A stretch of DNA of 64,000 nt, taken from positions 30,624,755 to 30,688,754 of the forward strand of contig NC_053048.1 in the NCBI RefSeq assembly GCF_003473485.1, in the 5' to 3' direction. Each line of letters starts with the position of its first letter. Position 1 is the stretch's first letter. Both the position numbers and the translations under genes were made by a program. Of the stretch, positions 59,726 through 64,000 are shown piece after piece. The stretch is from Medicago truncatula (lineage: Eukaryota > Streptophyta > Magnoliopsida > Fabales > Fabaceae). The notes under the pieces were generated by a model that made no database searches, was not told where the DNA came from, and saw nothing but the letters and a program-made list of their open reading frames with translations.

Positions 59726-60791
59726 ATGGTTGACAATGTCGCGGGTGATGTTGTTGAACCGAAACCGGCCAAAAATGAAGCTTCCAGCGATGTCAAACCA
59801 ACCTTTAATTTGAAACCGTTTAAATTCCAAATTCGAGCTTGAATTGGTAAAATTGAAGAACCTAAACCGGTACCTATCGATGTTGTTTGTGAAGCTCGCG
59901 ACACCGCCTCTTTTTTTACAACAAATGCAAGATGGAGAGAGTGAGAAGAGTTACTTCCTTGGGTTCGCCGACAAGGGGTAAAGGCCGGATTTGGTGTTGT
60001 ATAGATAAATCCGTTTTAAAATGGCCGTACTTGACGATGCAATGTGAAAGAAGTGGGATATACAAGCCACCTAAGACAAGGAAGAAGCTGAACCTTGAAG
60101 GCATCAGCTCAAGGAAATGTAATTGTCTGTTTAGGTTGAAAGGTTTCTTTGATAAAGATACAAATGATTGGTGGCTTGCAATGCTTTGTGGAATGCACAA
60201 CCATGACTTGGAGGAAAAGTTACAAGGACACATTACATTATTGCGGGTAGACTTAGTGCGGAGGAGAAGAAAAAAGTTATCGAAATGACAAAGAGCTTGA
60301 CGGTGCCTCAGAATATTCTCACCAATTTGAAGCAAAATAACAAAGAAAGTGTGACAACTATCAAGCAAGTGTACAATGTGCGAACAAGATGGCACACGGG
60401 GGAAAGAGATGACATGACAGAGTTGCAATTCTTGATTTCGAAGTTGGTGGAGCATATATACGTCTATTACACAAGATGCAATAGTGAGGAAACCACTCTT
60501 GAAGACATCTTTTTTGCTCATCCAGAGTCTGTTAAATTGCTCAACACTTTTCCGACCGTTTTGGTCATGGATTCTACATACAAAACCAACAACCACCGAA
60601 TGCCGTTGTTTGAGATAGTTGGTTGCACCTCTACAAAAATGACGTATTCCGTTGGTTTCACCTTTCTTCACTTTGAACTAGAGGATAACTTTGCTTGGGA
60701 ACTTACGATATTGAAAGGTCTCTTGTCCTCAAAAGACAACATGCCTCCGGTTATGTCACACCAATTATTGTTCGCATTTCTTTGTCACTAA
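59726..60791 (+). pseudogene. MULE (MuDR/FAR1-like) transposase remnant
   Basis: The reading begins at ATG 59726 (MVDNVAGDVVEPKP), meets TGA at 59840-59842 and needs frame changes near 59995 and 60235. It includes a FAR1-type DNA-binding part (WVRRQGVKAGFGVV, then CERSGIYKPPKTRKK, RKCNCLFRLKG and CGMHNHDLEE, a WRKY-GCM1-like zinc finger). The start of the MULE DDE domain follows (VLVMDSTYKTNNHRMPLFEI), with the first catalytic Asp. The second frameshift comes from a 5-bp tandem duplication (acatt acatt near 60230). The domain stops at 60791 after ILKGLLSSKDNMPP, so the remaining catalytic half is deleted. The transposase cannot be active. Confidence 0.85.
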
Positions 60792-60862
60792 TTATTCAAC
60801 TATTTATTTTATCTCATTTCTCTCATATATGTTTTTCATTATATTTTTTTTTGAAGTGAAAC

Positions 60863-61195
60863 ATGTCTGAAGATGCACAAGATCCGGTTAAACTTGAAGT
60901 TCGTTATGTAGATGTGAAAAAAAGGGCTCGGTTCACTGTAAACCCCGCCGACAAGTTGGACGAGTTGAACGCAAAACTTGACGCCTTCTTTATCTAAATT
61001 GGTTCAAATCATAGAACACATCATGTCATAGTAAATGTGTCAGGCCTGCGCTTGGGGGAGGATAAGGAAGAGGACTTCTGGAAGACCGTGTATTATCCAC
61101 AACTTCTCAAAGATGATAGCGAGGTTGATTTCATGTTTAGGGTAATGGTTGAGAATAACAATTTGTATCTTTTTGTCCGATCCGTTGAAGTGTAA
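60863..61195 (+). pseudogene. Second reading frame of the MULE, interrupted by one stop
   Basis: ATG 60863 opens 44 codons to TAA at 60995-60997, and the same frame continues for 65 more codons to TAA 61193-61195. The composition across the stop is uniform and protein-like: charged, with alternating hydrophobics. Landmarks are VKLEVRYVDVKKRARFTV, DKLDELNAKLDAFF, HHVIVNVSGLRLGEDKEEDF and NNNLYLFVRSVEV. I do not recognise the family. The opening strand-strand-helix pattern is loosely like a ubiquitin-type beta-grasp, but that is speculation. It lies downstream of the transposase in the same orientation, inside the terminal repeats, so it is most likely the element's own second gene. Confidence 0.55.
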
Positions 61196-61620
61196 TGTTT
61201 TCCAAATTTGTGTATGTATTGTTGAATTTTAATGAATTTGTGTTTATGTAATTTAACGATTTATTTGGGTAATTTTGACCGTTTATGTGAGATTATGTAA
61301 TTCTATAAATTTATGGACAAATTTGTGTAATTTGGATCGTTTACGTGTCATTAAGTGTGTTTAAGTGATTACGGGTCATTACCGGCGAATTTGTGTAATT
61401 TGAACTGTTTGGATTGTTATGTCTGATTATGTGATTGTGAAAAAAAAACGATGTTTTTTGTGTAATTTTGATCGATTTTGTCGTATTATCCAATAATCTT
61501 GTTAAATTAGCGTAATTCGGTTCAATTATGAGCATCTTAAAGTTACAGGTCTTTGATGATACAATTTGCATTCAATGCATATCAGTACATCATTTATTGT
61601 TGTATTGATATATCAGTAGA
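61196..61620. other. MULE 3' non-coding region
   Basis: AT-rich with repeated gtgtaattt(t)gatcg/tgtaatttgaactg-like short motifs. No coding frame. Confidence 0.4.
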
Positions 61621-61760
61621 GTGTGAGTTAACTCGCGCATGTGTTAACACTATGCGCGAGTTAACTAACGTTGTGTTTAACACTTGCGCAAGTTAATAGA
61701 CGCAACGTTAGTTAACTAGCGCATAGTTTTACACCTGCGTTAGTTAACTAACGCAAGGGT
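61621..61760. repeat. Subterminal gttaac-rich palindromic repeats of the MULE
   Basis: A near-perfect palindrome aactcgcgcatgtgttaaca followed by ctatgcgcgagtt lies at about 61629-61662. Several gcgnaagttaactaacg variants follow. The left end has related acttaagt/acgcagtg-type arrays at 59220-59275 and 59520-59600. Confidence 0.65.
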
Positions 61761-61825
61761 ATATTTAGAACGGCTGCAGAGCGCGAGCAAAATGTGCAGG
61801 GTGAAGAGCAGAATTCCAAATGTTG

Positions 61826-63840
61826 ACTAGAGCCGTTAAAGAAGCTTCAAATCCTTAATTTCTACTTACAAAGCCCCTTACCTATGGTCCTTAGCTTCAA
61901 ATCCTTAACTTCTACTTACAAATCCTTTTTAAGCTTCATATGCTTCGTTCCAAAATTAAATCCTATTTTTCATAAGGGGTAAATCAAGGGGTAATGTAGG
62001 TCTCACTTATCCTCAATTCATCAAGGGGTAATGTAGGTCTCACCATTTAAGTTTTTTCTTACAATTAGTTGCCATTTTCATCTTAAGAACATCAAACTTC
62101 TTCTTCTCTTTCATTCAACATGTGATTTCCATCTCCTTTATTCCAGAATCGAATCATACTTATCATCAGGGGTAATCATCCCAAATTCATCAAGGGATAA
62201 TGTAGGCCTCACCGTGGATGTAGGGGAAGCTTTGGAGCTCTTTCACGACACTACTGGTGTCATGTGTATGCGAGATGACGAAGACTGGATCGGGCTTGCT
62301 AGAACAATGTGGATCCCGCCTACATGCAATGTTGTAAGGGAAGCTTTGGGGGCTCTTTCATGCTACTATTAACTCGGTACATGAATTACAACTTGAACTA
62401 ACTATTTCCAGAAAGGCAGAAAAAATACTACTGAGTTTGGTGTGTTGTCCGATTGTAAGCGTTGTTTTGATTTATATTTTAAAAACTCTCATATTGTGTT
62501 TAGGCAGAGATAAGCGAATAAGATCATTCATGGTTTACCACCGGTAGCCACATCTAAAAGTAACTCGAATATTTTCATTGATGTATATGTATTACACATT
62601 TGATTATGAATGAAATGCTATAATCATCGTTTTATAATTATAAAAAAAGACTCAGTTGGTTAAATGTCAGGCTCTAAACAAAAAGATGAAAACATTTAAA
62701 CCTGACTCACGACTTTATACACGTTTAATGATGAATAGATATTGCACATCTTTAAGAATTTCCCTACTTTATATTATTAGCTCAAAACAAAGTTAACATC
62801 ATGTATGTTTTTTGTTTTTCTTTTTTAGGGAACATCATATGTATATTTTGTGACGCACATTTGCTAAAGACATGATGATATTTATCAAATTGTACTAGAA
62901 TTTATTTATATTTCATATCACATAAAATCGACAACATGTTTGACAAAGAATATGACCAACCTATCATTACAATTCCCTTTAATAAATATATATGCTAAAG
63001 TAAAAAGCCAAGATCAAAACATTACATTGGTTTAAAATTTTATAAGAATTTAAGGAATGTGCACCGACAATATAAAAAGTTGGTTTAAATATGTTTTTAT
63101 CCTTACAATTATACAACATTTTGTTTTGGTTGGTTTAAATTTTTTTTTGTTTTTGTTTTTAGCTGTTACACGGATATAATATTTTTTTGCTTTTGATCTT
63201 TGCTATTTCTTTTAGTTTTTGTTGCGTTTTAATTGATCAATATTTGATTTTTATCTCTCCAATATTTAAACGTACAACATTTTACACAACTAATTATATC
63301 TCATTATATATATATATATATTTATTAAAATATTTTTAAACAAAATAATAAAGTAGTAGTAATATCATAGTGAGATGTGTGTGTGTGTGTGAATGATAGA
63401 ATGCATGGTAAAATTCTTCATAATTTTACGAGTTATTCCATGTAACTTAAGAAAAGGACAGAGATTCTCTCACATCACTTATTGCCATGTAAAAGAGATA
63501 CATAATTTTTTTTTGAAAGAAAAAAGAGATACATAAATATTAAAAGATAATGAGAGTGAAAATAGTAGGCCAAATGATTGATACAATAAAAAACAAGTGT
63601 AAATCAGAAGAAAGGAAAAAATGTGAAAGTGATAGAAGAGAAAATAAAAATGAGAACACCAATACTCTTATAAGAATAATAAATACAGTCTTTTGTCCAA
63701 GACAAAATCTGCATTGATGTTGAAACATAAGATTCTCAAACATTGATTTACTTGTGTTTATTTGTCACAAAGATGACCAACTGGTTGCTCTAAGCTGTGG
63801 AAAAGCAAGAAGACCAATGTAACAATGCTCAGATAGAAAC
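61826..63840. other. AT-rich DNA with a short direct repeat and a coding-like relic
   Basis: caaggggtaatgtaggtctc occurs at 61987 and 62025, with a third variant near 62190. A stretch at 62212-62371 stays open for ~53 codons (GEALELFHDTTGV...CMRDDEDWIGLAR) and resembles the RNase H part of a LINE only weakly. The remainder shows no gene. Confidence 0.35.
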
Positions 63841-63844
63841 CCAC

Positions 63845-63945
63845 TTGGGTTGACCTAATGGTATTGACTTAGAACCTGAGAATGTGCTCCTCATTGAGGT
63901 CTCAGGTTCGATCCTCTCTAATGTCAATTTAGGTGGCCAAAAGAG
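63845..63945 (+). mobile_element. tRNA-derived SINE-like sequence
   Basis: tgacctaatggtattgactt resembles a polymerase III A box region, and ctcaggttcgatcctct contains a perfect B box (GGTTCGATCC) about 50 bp on. It shares both blocks with 26415-26515. It does not fold into a tRNA cloverleaf, so I do not call a tRNA gene. Confidence 0.5.
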
Positions 63946-64000
63946 CTACATCTAATGCTCAAGCCATAGGTTTGTTTTAACACTCAACAACTATAGGTGG

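Larger units (their letters stand above)
59145..61825 (+). mobile_element. Mutator-like element (MULE), decayed, 2.7 kb
   Basis: The ends are inverted over about 70 bp: ttggaattctgctcttc at 59151 and its inverse ending at 61818, then ctgcagcc and aaatatacccttgc blocks on both sides. The body carries a transposase remnant (59726-60791) and a second frame (60863-61195). No 9-bp target duplication was found at the ends I chose, so the exact limits are uncertain. Confidence 0.75.

Noticed and set aside
59916..60671. 251-codon open frame on the minus strand
   Set aside because: It is antisense to the MULE transposase remnant, whose plus-strand reading has clear family motifs. The minus-strand peptide has none.
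61621..62212. CRISPR-like array of short repeats
   Set aside because: The repeats are palindromic, irregularly spaced and variable, in a plant transposon terminus. There are no uniform spacers and no cas genes.
63845..63945. Functional tRNA gene
   Set aside because: A B box is present, but the acceptor and anticodon stems cannot be paired, so it is better explained as a SINE.

Overview
The window is nuclear DNA of a dicot plant, most likely a papilionoid legume (Medicago/clover-like). The reasons are AT-rich sequence, short exons with GT-AG introns, plant-specific gene families (class III chitinase, plant-type inositol phosphorylceramide synthase, DUF3527) and many nested plant transposons: LINEs, CACTA, Mutator-like and Stowaway-like elements. 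The species call is inference; the plant call is secure. I see no prokaryotic, organellar or viral module and no CRISPR array.

Layout: (1) 505-684 is the last exon of a bL20 ribosomal protein gene whose earlier exons lie outside the window. (2) 1673-2569 is an intact single-exon class III (GH18) chitinase. (3) 3698-8053 is the first copy of a ~4.3 kb direct duplication carrying a LINE 3' fragment and a row of related inverted-repeat elements. (4) 8369-14493, minus strand, is a complete 23-exon XRN2/XRN3-type 5'-3' exoribonuclease. (5) 15920-20236 is the second copy of the duplication, with better preserved ends. (6) 21591-21986 is a three-exon fragment ending a CCCH zinc-finger protein, probably makorin-like. 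(7) 22562-25965 holds a 1.8 kb terminal-inverted-repeat element and a 5'-truncated LINE. (8) 26000-33400 is gene-poor, with two Mutator-type MITEs that keep 9-bp target duplications. (9) 34455-37289 is a two-exon DUF3527 gene. (10) 39809-43851 is a CACTA element with ATA target duplications and a nested LINE tail. (11) 47092-51096 is a 12-exon inositol phosphorylceramide synthase gene. (12) 51100-64000 is repeats, including a decayed Mutator-like element (59145-61825) with a transposase remnant and a second, unrecognised reading frame.

The genes do not form a pathway. The chitinase is secreted, the exoribonuclease processes RNA in the nucleus, the IPC synthase works in Golgi sphingolipid synthesis and bL20 belongs to an organellar ribosome. 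What ties the window together is transposition and local duplication. The duplication flanks the exoribonuclease gene, and its first copy stops inside a LINE at one end and inside an inverted-repeat element at the other. Copy 2 keeps both of these elements further, which points to copy 2 as the source.

I found no convincing undescribed biological system. The most unusual items are the palindrome-bearing inverted-repeat family in the duplication, the extra reading frame in the Mutator-like element, the shortened tail of the XRN2/3-like protein and a possible serine-rich N-terminal extension of the IPC synthase. Splice sites and frames were worked out by hand from the sequence.
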